Source of the DNA: Demequina flava
Lineage (GTDB): Bacteria > Actinomycetota > Actinomycetes > Actinomycetales > Demequinaceae
NCBI RefSeq assembly: GCF_000975035.1
Contig: NZ_BBRA01000001.1
Coordinates: 682,001-746,000 of the forward strand
Direction of reading: 5' to 3'
DNA length: 64,000 nucleotides
Part shown: positions 36,769 to 46,092 of the stretch, piece by piece
Layout of the letters: every line of letters starts with the position of its first letter
How positions within the stretch are numbered: position 1 is the stretch's first letter
Notes under the pieces: generated by a model
The model's input: the letters and a program-made list of their open reading frames with translations, nothing else
Told to the model about the DNA's origin: nothing
Databases searched by the model: none
Position numbers and translations under genes: made by a program

Positions 36769-37593
36769 ATGTCTGACACGTCAGTGTGGACGGTGAGCGC
36801 GACCCGTGAGCCCTCCGACGACTTCCTCGCGCGCCTAGACCGGCGTTGGCGAGACGGCATTGAAGCGGCGGCCGATGGTGCCTGCACGTGGAGCCGCGAC
36901 CCGATGCACACCTTTGTGCTCACGCACGTGGACCGTGCGGCGCACCGGCGACGCCTTCGCGCGGTGTTCTTCACCGCGGGCACTGCGCACGAGCGCGGCC
37001 ATGGCTTTACGCCGATGTCCGACCTCGTCACGGGCGACATGTTTGGGCCGCAGGAGATTGAGGCGCGCCACACCGGAGACTCGTCTCCTCTTGCAGCCGC
37101 CCTCGAGCTCGCGATGTCAGACCCCCACGTGCTGGCAGTGCCGCTCATGACCGAGCGGATGTACACGCAGATTGACTCGCTAGACGCGCACGCCGTCGAC
37201 GCGCTCCGTCCCGGCGTTCACGGCGCGGTGCTGCCGATCATGTACGCGCCAGCCGACGAGACTCTCGACGACGTCGATGCCCGCGAGAACATGCTCCGCG
37301 CTGGCGGGTTCGCGACCTACACCGTCGTGGTGGACTTCGCCGAAGACGAGCCCGTCGACATCCACCGCAGCGTGGCCGTCGTCCTCGAAGACGCGCTTGA
37401 CTCCGTGGCACACCTCAAGATGGACTCCAACGACGGCGCGCTTGCCAGTGGCCTCGCGTGGCCTTTAGTCGCGCTGCGGGCGGATGCCTCCTGGGATCCA
37501 GACCGGTGCCGCGCCGCATCCGGAGCTAGCCGTGAAGAACCTGCGGCCACAAGAACCGGGTCCGGGGCCTCACGCACAAGTCGCGAAACCTGA
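36769..37593 (+). CDS. Conserved-looking protein of unknown function with repeat-derived C-terminus
   Basis: The ATG at 36769, behind AAGGAG, gives 274 soluble residues. I do not recognise the family. The body is mixed alpha/beta, with MSDPHVLAVPLMTERMYTQID and RAGGFATYTVVVDFAEDEP as its most ordered-looking parts. From about residue 255 the frame enters an 86-nt hairpin repeat (37532-37617). The last 20 residues and the stop are therefore encoded by the repeat and are Ser/Thr/Arg-rich. The ancestral protein probably ended differently. It lies between ackA and an ABC-F gene. Confidence 0.65.
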   Translation: MSDTSVWTVSATREPSDDFLARLDRRWRDGIEAAADGACTWSRDPMHTFVLTHVDRAAHRRRLRAVFFTAGTAHERGHGFTPMSDLVTGDMFGPQEIEARHTGDSSPLAAALELAMSDPHVLAVPLMTERMYTQIDSLDAHAVDALRPGVHGAVLPIMYAPADETLDDVDARENMLRAGGFATYTVVVDFAEDEPVDIHRSVAVVLEDALDSVAHLKMDSNDGALASGLAWPLVALRADASWDPDRCRAASGASREEPAATRTGSGASRTSRET

Positions 37594-37617
37594 ATCCGCA
37601 CACCGCGAGTTATTGAC
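37532..37617. repeat. Hairpin repeat family B, copy 1 (86 nt)
   Basis: This begins GTGAAGAACCTGCGG, identical over 15 bases to copy 2 at 60683-60768, and is the same total length (86 nt). The right end ACCTGAATCCGCA...CACCGCGAGTTATTGAC aligns with ACCTGATCCGTG...CACCGCAAGTTCTTCAC of copy 2. The stem is more decayed than in copy 2. It covers the end of the gene upstream. Confidence 0.7.
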
Positions 37618-37632
37618 GAACGGAGACGCGTC

Positions 37633-37638
37633 TACCCT
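37633..37638 (+). promoter_or_regulatory. -10 box TACCCT, probable leaderless start of the ABC-F gene
   Basis: TACCCT ends six bases before the GTG at 37645. TTGACG at 37613-37618 overlaps the end of the hairpin repeat but leaves only 14 bases between boxes, so its role as a -35 box is doubtful. Confidence 0.45.
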
Positions 37639-37644
37639 TGACAG

Positions 37645-39459
37645 GTGGCACATCTCATTGGCGCTCAGGGCGTCCACCTCGACTTCGGCACCGGCACTGT
37701 CCTCGATGAGGTGACGATTGGCCTCGAGGACGGCGACCGCATCGGCATCGTCGGCGCCAACGGCGCGGGCAAGTCATCGCTCATGGCGATCCTCGCTGGA
37801 CGCCTCAATCCGCACGGCGGGCAGGTCACCACTTCACGTGGCACCAGCGTGGGCGTCCTCGATCAGTCAGACCACGTCGACGAGTCGCTCACCGTTCTCG
37901 ACGCCATCGTGGGCGACGCAGACACCCACGAATGGGCCTCCGACCCGCGGGTGCGCGACATCATGTCTGGCCTGGTCCCCGATCTTCCGGCCGATGCCGT
38001 CGTGGGGAACCTCTCCGGCGGCCAGCAACGTCGCGTTGCCTTGGCGCACGTCCTCGTCGGCGAGCACGACGTGGTGTTCCTCGATGAGCCCACCAACCAC
38101 CTCGACGTCGATGGCGTGGCGTGGCTCGCGGAGCACCTGAAGCGCCGCTGGGCGCGCGGCCGCGGAGCTCTATGCGTCGTCACACACGACCGTTGGTTCC
38201 TTGACGCGGTCACGGAGCGGACGTGGGAAGTTCACGACGGAATCGTCGACCAGTACGAGGGCGGCTACGCGGCATACGTGCTCCAGCGCGTCGAGCGCGA
38301 CCGGATCGCCGCCGCAACGGAGGCCAAGCGCCAGAACCTGATGCGCAAGGAACTTGCGTGGCTCCAGCGCGGCGCGCCGGCCCGCACCTCGAAGCCGAAG
38401 TTCCGCATCGATGCCGCCAACGAACTCATTGCGGATGTCCCTCCCGTGCGCGACAAGGTGCAGCTGGCCCGCATGGCCGCATCCCGCCTCGGCAAGGATG
38501 TGGTGGAGCTCATCCGCTGCTCAGTGGCGTATCCGCACCCGGACGGCGGCACCCGCGAGGTTCTTCACGAGGTCGACTGGAACATCGGCCCCGGCGAGCG
38601 CACGGGCATCCTGGGCACCAACGGCGCGGGTAAGTCCACGCTGCTGAAGCTCATCACCGGCGATGTTGAGCCGACCTCTGGCCGCGTGAAGACCGGCAAG
38701 ACGGTACGAGTCGCGACGCTGTCACAGCAACTGGCTGAACTCGATGACGTCGCGGATGAACGAGTCTCCGGCCTGGTCAAGCGCTTCCAGTCGATCGAGC
38801 TGTCCGACGGCTCCGAGATGACGCCCACGCAGCTACTTGAGCGCCTGGGATTCACCAGCGCGCAACTCAAGATTCAGGTGGGGCGCCTTAGCGGCGGTCA
38901 GCGCCGGCGCCTCCAGCTCCTCATGGTTCTCCTCACCGAGCCCAACGTGTTGGTTCTGGACGAGCCCACCAACGACCTCGACACCGATGTCCTGGCGGCG
39001 ATGGAGGATCTCCTCGACTCGTGGCCCGGAACGCTCCTGGTGGTCAGTCACGACCGATATCTCCTTGAGCGCGTCACGGACCAGCAGTATGCGGTACTCG
39101 ACGGCGGCCTACGCCACCTTCCCGGCGGCATCGACGAGTATGTGCACCTCACGCGCGAGCGCCGTGCGGCGTCCGGAGGAGTCGGCACGTTCGGCGCCGA
39201 TGGAGCCTCCGGCCAGTCGTCAGCCCTTGCCGCTGGTGGTGCCGAGCGGCGCGCACTGGAAAAGGAATTGTCCGCCGTGGAGCGTCGGATGAAGCGCCTC
39301 GAGCGCGACGCCGTCAAGATCCACGACCAGATGGCGGCACACGACCAGTCCGATTACGAGACCCTCGGCTCATTCACCGCCAAACTCCGCGAGTTCGAGG
39401 CCGAGACCGCCGAACTCGAAGAGCGCTGGCTCGAACTGTCCGAAGAGCTAGGCGCCTAG
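37645..39459 (+). CDS. ABC-F family ATPase (Uup/Ettα-like)
   Basis: This 604-residue soluble protein has two ATP-binding cassettes. The first has GANGAGKSS, LSGGQQRRVALA and VFLDEPTNHLD; the second has GTNGAGKST, LSGGQRRRLQLL and LVLDEPTNDLD. A linker between them carries the RRWARGRGALCVVTHDRWFLD and ELAWLQRGAPARTSKPKFR signatures of ABC-F factors. A C-terminal coiled coil (EKELSAVERRMKRLERDAVKIHDQM) resembles Uup. ABC-F proteins act on stalled ribosomes and some protect against antibiotics. There is no membrane domain, so it is not a transporter. Confidence 0.93.
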   Translation: MAHLIGAQGVHLDFGTGTVLDEVTIGLEDGDRIGIVGANGAGKSSLMAILAGRLNPHGGQVTTSRGTSVGVLDQSDHVDESLTVLDAIVGDADTHEWASDPRVRDIMSGLVPDLPADAVVGNLSGGQQRRVALAHVLVGEHDVVFLDEPTNHLDVDGVAWLAEHLKRRWARGRGALCVVTHDRWFLDAVTERTWEVHDGIVDQYEGGYAAYVLQRVERDRIAAATEAKRQNLMRKELAWLQRGAPARTSKPKFRIDAANELIADVPPVRDKVQLARMAASRLGKDVVELIRCSVAYPHPDGGTREVLHEVDWNIGPGERTGILGTNGAGKSTLLKLITGDVEPTSGRVKTGKTVRVATLSQQLAELDDVADERVSGLVKRFQSIELSDGSEMTPTQLLERLGFTSAQLKIQVGRLSGGQRRRLQLLMVLLTEPNVLVLDEPTNDLDTDVLAAMEDLLDSWPGTLLVVSHDRYLLERVTDQQYAVLDGGLRHLPGGIDEYVHLTRERRAASGGVGTFGADGASGQSSALAAGGAERRALEKELSAVERRMKRLERDAVKIHDQMAAHDQSDYETLGSFTAKLREFEAETAELEERWLELSEELGA

Positions 39460-39516
39460 CCCCGCCCGACCGTCGCCGCGCACCGCGCACACCCCCGTGC
39501 GCCATCACGCGTTATT

Positions 39517-39562
39517 GGGACATGAGCGCCCGAAACATGTCGATTCCGTGCGCTCATGTCCT
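39517..39562. repeat. Hairpin repeat family A, copy 3
   Basis: GGACATGAGCGC (39518-39529) pairs perfectly with GCGCTCATGTCC (39550-39561) around a 20-base loop. The element is 46 nt like the copies at 5762 and 6862. It shares their GGGACA...TGTCC ends but has a diverged loop. It lies between the converging ABC-F and ABC-2 permease genes and could terminate both. Confidence 0.65.
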
Positions 39563-39588
39563 ATTGTCGAGGCGGTCTAAGCGGCGGA

Positions 39589-40767
39589 TCAACCGCGCTT
39601 GAAAGCCTCCGTCAGCTTCATGCGCCCGCCTGTGTTCAGCACCGCGCCGGCGTAGACCTTGCCTGCAATCCAGGTCAGCACGGGGATGGTCACGAGGCAG
39701 ATCACAACTGCGAGGACAGTCTCGCCGGTGGAAATGGCGCCAAACGCCGCGCGCATCGGCACCATGAACGGCGCGAAGAACGGAATCTGCGTCAGCACTA
39801 CCGTCGCGGTCCCGTCGGGGTTGTTCGGCACTAGGTAGATCGCGAGATACAGCGGCACCATCATCAGCAGCATCATGGGCGTTGTCACCGAGCCGATGTC
39901 CTCTTGGCGAGACACCAGCGCTGCGAGCCCGCCAAAGAAGATCGTGAAGATCGCGAAGCCCAGCACGAACCACACGGCGAAGTTCGCCACAATCGTGCCC
40001 ACCGGGACCTCCAGCGACTCCAAGAAGCCCAGATACCAGGACGCAAAGAGAATCGGCAGGAACAGTGTCACGGCCTGCACCAGTGAGTACAGCCCCACGC
40101 CCAGCACCTTTCCGCCCAGCAGCGTCACGGGGCGCACTGTCGCGAGAAGCACCTCGACTACGCGCGAGGACTTCTCCTCCACGACGCCCATCATGATGAC
40201 TGATGCGCTCTGGATCAGGACGACGAACAGCACCACACAGACCACCAGGCCCGCAAAGAACGTCTCCGGGTCAAAGTCATCAGCGTCCCCCACGGGCGTG
40301 ACCGTGGGCGTCGCGGCCGCGAGCGCGGCACCGATTTGGGCAGGATCGCCACCGAGGTCAGTGACCTGAGCATCCAACACTGCAGCCTGCGTGGCGGAAT
40401 GCACCAAGGCCACCACGGCATCGTCGCTGTCCTCCATGAACAGCTCGGGAGTCTCGACGGGGCCCACAATGAGGCCTGCCGCGTCCTCGGGAAGCGTCGT
40501 ATCCGCACCGTCGACCTCAGCGTCTAGTTCTTCGATCTCGACGTCCATGCCCTGCGCCTCAGCCGCCGCCTCAATGAACGGGATCAGGGGCGCGGCCGTC
40601 GCAGAGTCCACCGCGAGCACGGTGGCCTCCGGCTCGGTGTCCGACAGGAAGGGCTTGGCGAGCAAGGCGCCGCCCACCACGAGCACCAGCATGATGGAAG
40701 TCGAAATCAGGTTGGCCTTGGCCAAAGTGCGGGTGCGAAATTCCCGCGTCGCAATCAGCCACATCAT
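39589..40767 (-). CDS. ABC-2 family export permease (NatB-like)
   Basis: This 392-residue membrane protein has one N-terminal helix (KANLISTSIMLVLVVGGALLA) and a large extracytoplasmic domain of about 130 residues. Five to six C-terminal helices follow, in the ABC2_membrane_3 (NatB) arrangement. The motif EEKSSRVVEVLLATVRPVTLLGGKV is the typical cytoplasmic coupling segment. The start overlaps the stop of the ATPase gene (ATGA). The exported substrate is unknown; NatAB relatives export sodium or are annotated as drug exporters. Confidence 0.88.
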   Translation of the reverse strand: MMWLIATREFRTRTLAKANLISTSIMLVLVVGGALLAKPFLSDTEPEATVLAVDSATAAPLIPFIEAAAEAQGMDVEIEELDAEVDGADTTLPEDAAGLIVGPVETPELFMEDSDDAVVALVHSATQAAVLDAQVTDLGGDPAQIGAALAAATPTVTPVGDADDFDPETFFAGLVVCVVLFVVLIQSASVIMMGVVEEKSSRVVEVLLATVRPVTLLGGKVLGVGLYSLVQAVTLFLPILFASWYLGFLESLEVPVGTIVANFAVWFVLGFAIFTIFFGGLAALVSRQEDIGSVTTPMMLLMMVPLYLAIYLVPNNPDGTATVVLTQIPFFAPFMVPMRAAFGAISTGETVLAVVICLVTIPVLTWIAGKVYAGAVLNTGGRMKLTEAFKRG

Positions 40768-41672
40768 GCGTCGCTCCCCTCCTCGGTCTCACTGACCACG
40801 TCTTGGAACAGGTCCGTCAGCGACGGGCGCACAGGAGCGAACTGCGTCACGGTTGCTTGCGATACGGCCGATGCTAGGACGGCCTGGGCAGCCGCGCGAG
40901 AGTCGGCTTCGACGAGCCAGGTGTGGTCGCCTTGCGCGGTGACGGTCACCCCGGGCCACGTGCCCGTGAGGTCACCGTCCGCGAGGCCCAGTTCCCACTG
41001 GAGCCGTTCGGTGGTGCGCAATTCGTCGGTTGTTCCCAGGGCCACGAGCCGGCCAGATTTCACGATCCCGACGCGGTCGCACAACCTCTCCACCAGTTCG
41101 AGTTGGTGCGAGGAGAAGATCACCGGCACGCCCTTGGCCGCCTGGCCGCGGAGCACGTCACTCATGACGGCAACTGCGACGGGGTCGAGACCCGAGAATG
41201 GCTCATCGAGCACCAGGATCTCGGGGTCATGCACCAACGCGGCCGCCAACTGAACCCGCTGTTGGTTACCGAGCGACAGTTTGTCGACCTCATCGTGACG
41301 GCGCTCGGAAACCCCGAGCACCTCGGTCCAATGCTCCATTGATGCGGTGGCCTCGGCAACGTCCATGCCATGAAGGCGCGCGAGGTAGACGAGTTGTTCG
41401 CCCACCTTCATGCGCGGATAAAGGCCGCGCTCTTCCGGCATGTAGCCGATGCGCTTGCGTACCGAGAGGTCCACGGGCGTGCCGTTCCAGCGCACCTGGC
41501 CGCCATCGCCACGCAGCACACCAAGGATGATGCGCATCGTTGTGGTCTTACCAGCACCGTTGGATCCCACGAATCCAAAGATCTCGCCCCCCGGGACATT
41601 GAACGAGACGCCGTCAAGCGCGCGAACCGCGCCGTATGACTTCTCGAGTCCGTCGATCTCCAAGACCGCCAT
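40764..41672 (-). CDS. ABC transporter ATP-binding protein (NatA-like)
   Basis: This 302-residue ATPase has Walker A GSNGAGKTTT, signature LSLGNQQRVQLA and Walker B LVLDEPFSGLDPVA, with a C-terminal extension typical of the DUF4162/NatA type. AAGGAG precedes the ATG. It drives the NatB-like permease encoded immediately downstream. A copy of the iterated 10-mer lies at 40866-40875 in the C-terminal extension. Confidence 0.92.
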   Translation of the reverse strand: MAVLEIDGLEKSYGAVRALDGVSFNVPGGEIFGFVGSNGAGKTTTMRIILGVLRGDGGQVRWNGTPVDLSVRKRIGYMPEERGLYPRMKVGEQLVYLARLHGMDVAEATASMEHWTEVLGVSERRHDEVDKLSLGNQQRVQLAAALVHDPEILVLDEPFSGLDPVAVAVMSDVLRGQAAKGVPVIFSSHQLELVERLCDRVGIVKSGRLVALGTTDELRTTERLQWELGLADGDLTGTWPGVTVTAQGDHTWLVEADSRAAAQAVLASAVSQATVTQFAPVRPSLTDLFQDVVSETEEGSDA

Positions 41673-41872
41673 GCATCACTCCTTGTAGCCCGTCGTTTGC
41701 TCGCACCACGGTACAGGCGGGCCCTGACGTGCAGGGTCGTCCGTGTGGACGATACGTACGCAAGGTCACTGCCTGCGACCAAGTCTTCCAAGCGTCGGCC
41801 CGATTACCCTGCACAAGTCGCCCGCAGGTGGAACGCTAGTGACCAGGTTCCCCACCGACGATGGAGGTAGAG

Positions 41873-44329
41873 ATGACCACGAGTTCCTGGATGCCCCGCA
41901 CCGCGGATTCCGCCACGGCGGAAGAGATTGATGCGGTTGACCGGTGGTGGCGCGCCACCAACTACATGTCGATCGGGCAGATCTACCTGCTCGACAATCC
42001 CCTGCTGCGCGAGCCGCTCCACCGCGATCACGTCAAGCCACGCCTCGTGGGCCACTGGGGGACGACCCCCGGCCTGAACTTCCTCTACGCGCACCTCAAC
42101 CGCATGATTAAGGCGCGGCAGCAGCCCACGATGTACATCACCGGCCCCGGTCACGGCGGACCCGGCCTGGTCGCGTCGAGCTTCCTCGACGGAACGTACA
42201 CAGAGACATACCCGCACATTTCTGCCGACGACGAAGGGATGAAGAAACTCTTCACGCAGTTCTCCTTCCCCGGCGGCATCCCATCACATGTCGCGCCAGA
42301 GACTCCGGGATCGATCCACGAGGGCGGCGAGTTGGGGTACTCTTTGTCCCACGCCTATGGCGCCGCGTTCAACAACCCGGATCTCCTGGTTGCGGCGATC
42401 GTGGGTGACGGCGAGGCAGAGACCGGGCCGCTCGCGACGAGCTGGCACTCCAACAAGTTCGTTAACCCCGCGACCGACGGCGTCGTCCTGCCGATCCTCC
42501 ACCTCAACGGCTACAAGATCGCCAACCCCACCGTGCTCGCGCGCATCGGGGACGACGAGCTCGATGCGCTCATGCGCGGCTACGGGCACACGCCGCACGT
42601 GTTTGTGGCGGGCTTCGATGACGAGTCGCACGAGTCCATCCACGAGCGCTTTGCCGCCATGGTCGACGACGTGATGGATGAGATCGCGGACATCAAGCAG
42701 CAGGCGGCGCAGGATCCCGAGATGGACCGCCCGGCCTGGCCCATGATTGTGCTGCGTACCCCCAAGGGGTGGACCTGCCCGCCTCAGATCGATGACGAGG
42801 TCACGGAAGGCTCGTGGCGCGCGCACCAGGTGCCGCTGTCCAGCGCCCGTGACACCGACGAGCACCTCCACGTCCTCGAGGACTGGATGCAGTCGTACCG
42901 CCCGGATGAGCTCTTTGACGAGACAGGCGCGCCATACCCCGAGACCCGCGCCATTGCCCCCGAAGGGGAACTACGCATGTCCGCGCGGCCAGAGGCCAAC
43001 GGTGGGCTGGTGCTCCGCGACCTCGTCATGCCGGACTTCCGCGACTTCGCCGTTGATGTGCCCAATCCGGGCGCCGGCCCCGTCGAGGCCACCCGGCAAC
43101 TCGGTGAGTTCCTGCGGGCGGTCATGGAAGCCAACATGGATAACTTCCGAATCTTTGCGCCCGACGAGCTGGCCTCCAACCGCCTTCAAGCGGTCCTCGA
43201 GGTCACAGACAAGGTCTGGGAGGGCGAACGGGAGGACGATGGCACCCACACCGCCGCGTCCGGCCAGGTCATCGAGATGTTGTCCGAGCACCAGTGCCAG
43301 GGGTGGCTCGAGGGCTACCTGCTGACCGGTCGCCACGGGCTCTTCACGTCCTACGAGGCGTTCATTCACATCATCGACTCGATGTTCAATCAGCACGCCA
43401 AGTGGCTCAAGGTCTCTCGCGAACTTCCCTGGCGCCGGCCCATCGCATCGCTGAACTACCTGCTGTCCAGCCACGTGTGGCGCCAAGACCACAACGGCTT
43501 CTCGCACCAAGACCCCGGCTTCATTGACCACGTCGTCAACAAGAAGGCCGAAGTGGTCCGCGTTTACCTCCCCGCGGACGCCAACACGCTCTTGTCGACC
43601 TACGACCACTGCTTGCGCTCGCGTGATTACGTCAACGTGGTGATCGCGGGCAAGCAACCGGCACCGCAATGGCTCACGATGGAGCAGGCCGAAGACCACT
43701 GCACGCGTGGCCTAGGTATTTGGGACTTCGCGTCCAACGTGCCGCTGGGCGAGGAGCCTGACGTGGTACTGGCGGCAGCCGGAGACGTGCCCACCCTTGA
43801 GATCCTCGCAGCGATCGACATTCTGCGTAGGGAGCTACCCGACCTCAAGGTGCGCATGATCAACGTGGTCGACCTGATGCGGCTCCAGCCCGAGGGTGAG
43901 CACCCCCACGGAATGAGCGACCGCGCCTTCGACCAGCTCTTCACGACCGACAAGCCGATCATCTTCAACTACCACGGCTACCCGTGGCTCATCCATCGCC
44001 TCACCTACCGCCGCACCGGGCACAACAACCTGCACGTGCGCGGATTCAAGGAGGAAGGCACCACGACCACGCCGTTCGACATGGCGATGCTGAACGACAT
44101 TGACCGCTTCCACCTGGTGATGGACGTGATCGACCGCGTTCCTGGGTTGGGAACCCGCGCCGCGCTCCTGCGTCAGCAGCTGTCAGACCAGCGCCTTGCG
44201 GCAAGGCGGTACGCACGTATTCACGGCGCGGACCTTCCCGAGGTGGCCAACTGGGTATGGCCCGATGCTGGGGCTGAGACCCGCGAAGCCATGGCCGGGG
44301 TGCAGGACACCGGCGGTGATAACGAGTAG
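41873..44329 (+). CDS. xfp: Xylulose-5-phosphate/fructose-6-phosphate phosphoketolase
   Basis: This thiamine-diphosphate enzyme splits xylulose 5-P or fructose 6-P with phosphate to give acetyl phosphate. The 818-residue length is standard. Motifs include [20 protein letters not shown], the ThDP/Mg motif [21 protein letters not shown], and the C-terminal [14 protein letters not shown] with [22 protein letters not shown] precedes the ATG at 41873; an in-frame ATG at 41861 contains that ribosome site and is less likely. The product feeds Pta and AckA encoded at 33427-36639. Substrate choice (X5P only or dual) cannot be read. Confidence 0.96.
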   Translation: MTTSSWMPRTADSATAEEIDAVDRWWRATNYMSIGQIYLLDNPLLREPLHRDHVKPRLVGHWGTTPGLNFLYAHLNRMIKARQQPTMYITGPGHGGPGLVASSFLDGTYTETYPHISADDEGMKKLFTQFSFPGGIPSHVAPETPGSIHEGGELGYSLSHAYGAAFNNPDLLVAAIVGDGEAETGPLATSWHSNKFVNPATDGVVLPILHLNGYKIANPTVLARIGDDELDALMRGYGHTPHVFVAGFDDESHESIHERFAAMVDDVMDEIADIKQQAAQDPEMDRPAWPMIVLRTPKGWTCPPQIDDEVTEGSWRAHQVPLSSARDTDEHLHVLEDWMQSYRPDELFDETGAPYPETRAIAPEGELRMSARPEANGGLVLRDLVMPDFRDFAVDVPNPGAGPVEATRQLGEFLRAVMEANMDNFRIFAPDELASNRLQAVLEVTDKVWEGEREDDGTHTAASGQVIEMLSEHQCQGWLEGYLLTGRHGLFTSYEAFIHIIDSMFNQHAKWLKVSRELPWRRPIASLNYLLSSHVWRQDHNGFSHQDPGFIDHVVNKKAEVVRVYLPADANTLLSTYDHCLRSRDYVNVVIAGKQPAPQWLTMEQAEDHCTRGLGIWDFASNVPLGEEPDVVLAAAGDVPTLEILAAIDILRRELPDLKVRMINVVDLMRLQPEGEHPHGMSDRAFDQLFTTDKPIIFNYHGYPWLIHRLTYRRTGHNNLHVRGFKEEGTTTTPFDMAMLNDIDRFHLVMDVIDRVPGLGTRAALLRQQLSDQRLAARRYARIHGADLPEVANWVWPDAGAETREAMAGVQDTGGDNE

Positions 44330-44350
44330 CGGGATGGGTTTCGGGCCGGC

Positions 44351-44905
44351 CTATGCGGACGGCTCGAAACCCGGGGCGTAGATCACGTAAGACAACGCCC
44401 CACCGTCGAGGAAGTACGTCATCCTCACGGTGTAGTCGTTGTCATCAGAGGTGAACGTGTCGACTGTCTCGCCAATGGCGCCGCTCTCGGTGGTCCCGTT
44501 GGACCAACCCGCGCCCTGAATTTCACCTTTGAGACTTGTCACGTCACCGACCGTGATGCCCTCGTAGAACTCGTAGGTCACGAAGTCTGGCCAGAAATCC
44601 ATCATTTCGTCAGGCTCTTGGTCGGGCAATGGAAGGGATGCCAAGATCTCGTCTTCGGCGCCGTCGCCGGCATCGGCCGCCTCCGCATCGTCCTCTTCCA
44701 TCGCGTCGTCATCCGTGGAATCTTCCTCCCTGGCGTCGTCGGTGGATTCCTCCATCGAGTCGTCAACGGTCGATTCCATGGTCGTGTCGTCCGCGGGCGT
44801 GTCGTCACCCTCTGAGTCGCTCGAGCATCCCGCGATGAGCGCGAGGCTGGCCAGTCCAGCGATGGTTCCTGTCACCCAATGCCGTGCGGCCTTTGAAGTA
44901 GTCAC
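44351..44905 (-). CDS. Hypothetical acidic lipoprotein, smaller of a pair
   Basis: This 184-residue protein has a lipobox (LALIAGCSSDSEG) and then about 55 residues made mostly of Asp, Glu, Ser and Thr (ESTVDDSMEESTDD and similar). A C-terminal domain with FWPDFVTYEFYEGITVGDV follows. AGAGGA precedes the GTG start. The linker resembles that of the next lipoprotein upstream, and both end in a short beta-rich domain with a WPD motif. I infer a paralogous pair, 18 bases apart. Function unknown; the acidic linker could span the cell wall. Confidence 0.75.
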   Translation of the reverse strand: MTTSKAARHWVTGTIAGLASLALIAGCSSDSEGDDTPADDTTMESTVDDSMEESTDDAREEDSTDDDAMEEDDAEAADAGDGAEDEILASLPLPDQEPDEMMDFWPDFVTYEFYEGITVGDVTSLKGEIQGAGWSNGTTESGAIGETVDTFTSDDNDYTVRMTYFLDGGALSYVIYAPGFEPSA

Positions 44906-44923
44906 GCCGTGTCCTCTGTCTCT

Positions 44924-45850
44924 CTATTCTTCGATTGTCACAATCGTGTTGAGCAAGTACTCCTCGTTGGTGCCGGCGTAGACCATGGCCACTCGGTACG
45001 TCCCATTCGTGTATTCCCGGAGACGGCTGACCTCGCCCTCGCCCAGCTCAAGATCAACCGATGACCCCTCCACCACGGTGAAGCCTTCGGCGACCATGGA
45101 AAGTCCGTGCTCGTCCATCCCCTCCGGACCGTCTAGGGACACCACCAGGTACCACTCGCCGTCGGTACCGAAGCCCTCGATAACTTCGCCGTCGGGCACG
45201 GGGATCTCGTCGGGCCAACTGTCGGGGACGCCCTCTCCGAACGTGAAGTCATCGCCGCCGTCACTGGCGGAATCGTCGGTGGAGTCCTCCATGGACTCGT
45301 CGGACGAATCGTCCATGGCCGTGTCATCTGCCGCATCAGATTCGACTGGTTCATCATCGCCGTCACTTGGGACGACGGTCATGCTGAAGAAGTACTCGCC
45401 GGGTGCGCCCACGAGTCCCACGATGACGTCGTGGCCGTTTCCGGAATACATGCGGCTCTCAAGGAGATCGTCTTCGCCGCTGCCGAGAGACGCGCTCGCA
45501 TCTTCGTTCAGGGCGTAGCCGGCGCCAGTGAGTTTCGCATCCAGGTCGTCGAGCACTGCGGAGTCCTCGACGAGCATCGATATCGTCAGGGTGCCTTCGA
45601 TATTCGATGACTGCTGGATGGTGCCGTCGGGCACCGGAAGCCCGTCCGGCCAACCGTCGGGAAGGTCCGCTCCGTCCCCATCCAGGTTGAGATCGATGTC
45701 CGCGTCTCCACCCGAACCCGCCTCGAGCGCTTTTTCCGCAGCGCCTTCGATGAGGCCGTTGGTCGCGTCTTCAAGCGGGTTGGAGCACGCAGAGAGCGTC
45801 AGTGCGGCGGCAAGTCCGCCAATGGCAAAGATGGTGGTGGTCGATTTCAT
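44924..45850 (-). CDS. Hypothetical acidic lipoprotein with a duplicated domain
   Basis: The ATG at 45848-45850, behind GAGGG, gives 308 residues with lipobox LTLSACSNP. Two similar domains follow. The first starts LPDGWPDGLPVPDGT (about residue 64) and the second VPDSWPDEIPVPDGE (about 210). They are joined by an acidic linker (DESMEDSTDDSASDGGDD) like that of the gene downstream. I do not recognise the domain. The repeated (I/L)PVPDG motif suggests internal duplication. It is first in a two-gene unit. Confidence 0.75.
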   Translation of the reverse strand: MKSTTTIFAIGGLAAALTLSACSNPLEDATNGLIEGAAEKALEAGSGGDADIDLNLDGDGADLPDGWPDGLPVPDGTIQQSSNIEGTLTISMLVEDSAVLDDLDAKLTGAGYALNEDASASLGSGEDDLLESRMYSGNGHDVIVGLVGAPGEYFFSMTVVPSDGDDEPVESDAADDTAMDDSSDESMEDSTDDSASDGGDDFTFGEGVPDSWPDEIPVPDGEVIEGFGTDGEWYLVVSLDGPEGMDEHGLSMVAEGFTVVEGSSVDLELGEGEVSRLREYTNGTYRVAMVYAGTNEEYLLNTIVTIEE

Positions 45851-45937
45851 GGTGTCCCTCAGCAACGATCTTCTCGATGGATCGCAGGAATCCGCACCCC
45901 TCGCAGAAGCACCGATGCCATCGAAGCCTGCCCGTCA

Positions 45938-45952
45938 ACACTGACACAGTGT
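45938..45952. promoter_or_regulatory. Short palindrome upstream of the lipoprotein pair
   Basis: ACACTGACACAGTGT is a 6-bp inverted repeat with a 3-bp centre, about 90 bases upstream of the lipoprotein start. It has the look of an operator, but no candidate regulator is adjacent. Confidence 0.3.
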
Positions 45953-46019
45953 GAGGCATGCCACAACAGGAGAGATCGTGTGTCACGGGATCGTAACCCT
46001 ACGCGTGGCCTCGAGCGAC

Positions 46020-46045
46020 GGCCCCGCCGGACATGCCTCGGGGCC
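46020..46045 (-). terminator. Hairpin after the alcohol dehydrogenase gene
   Basis: GGCCCCG (46020-46026) pairs with CGGGGCC (46039-46045). There is no T run, so termination is possible but weakly supported. Confidence 0.4.
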
Positions 46046-46092
46046 GCCACGCATGATGCGCGACGGCCCCGAGGTGAAGAGCGGGTTAGGTC

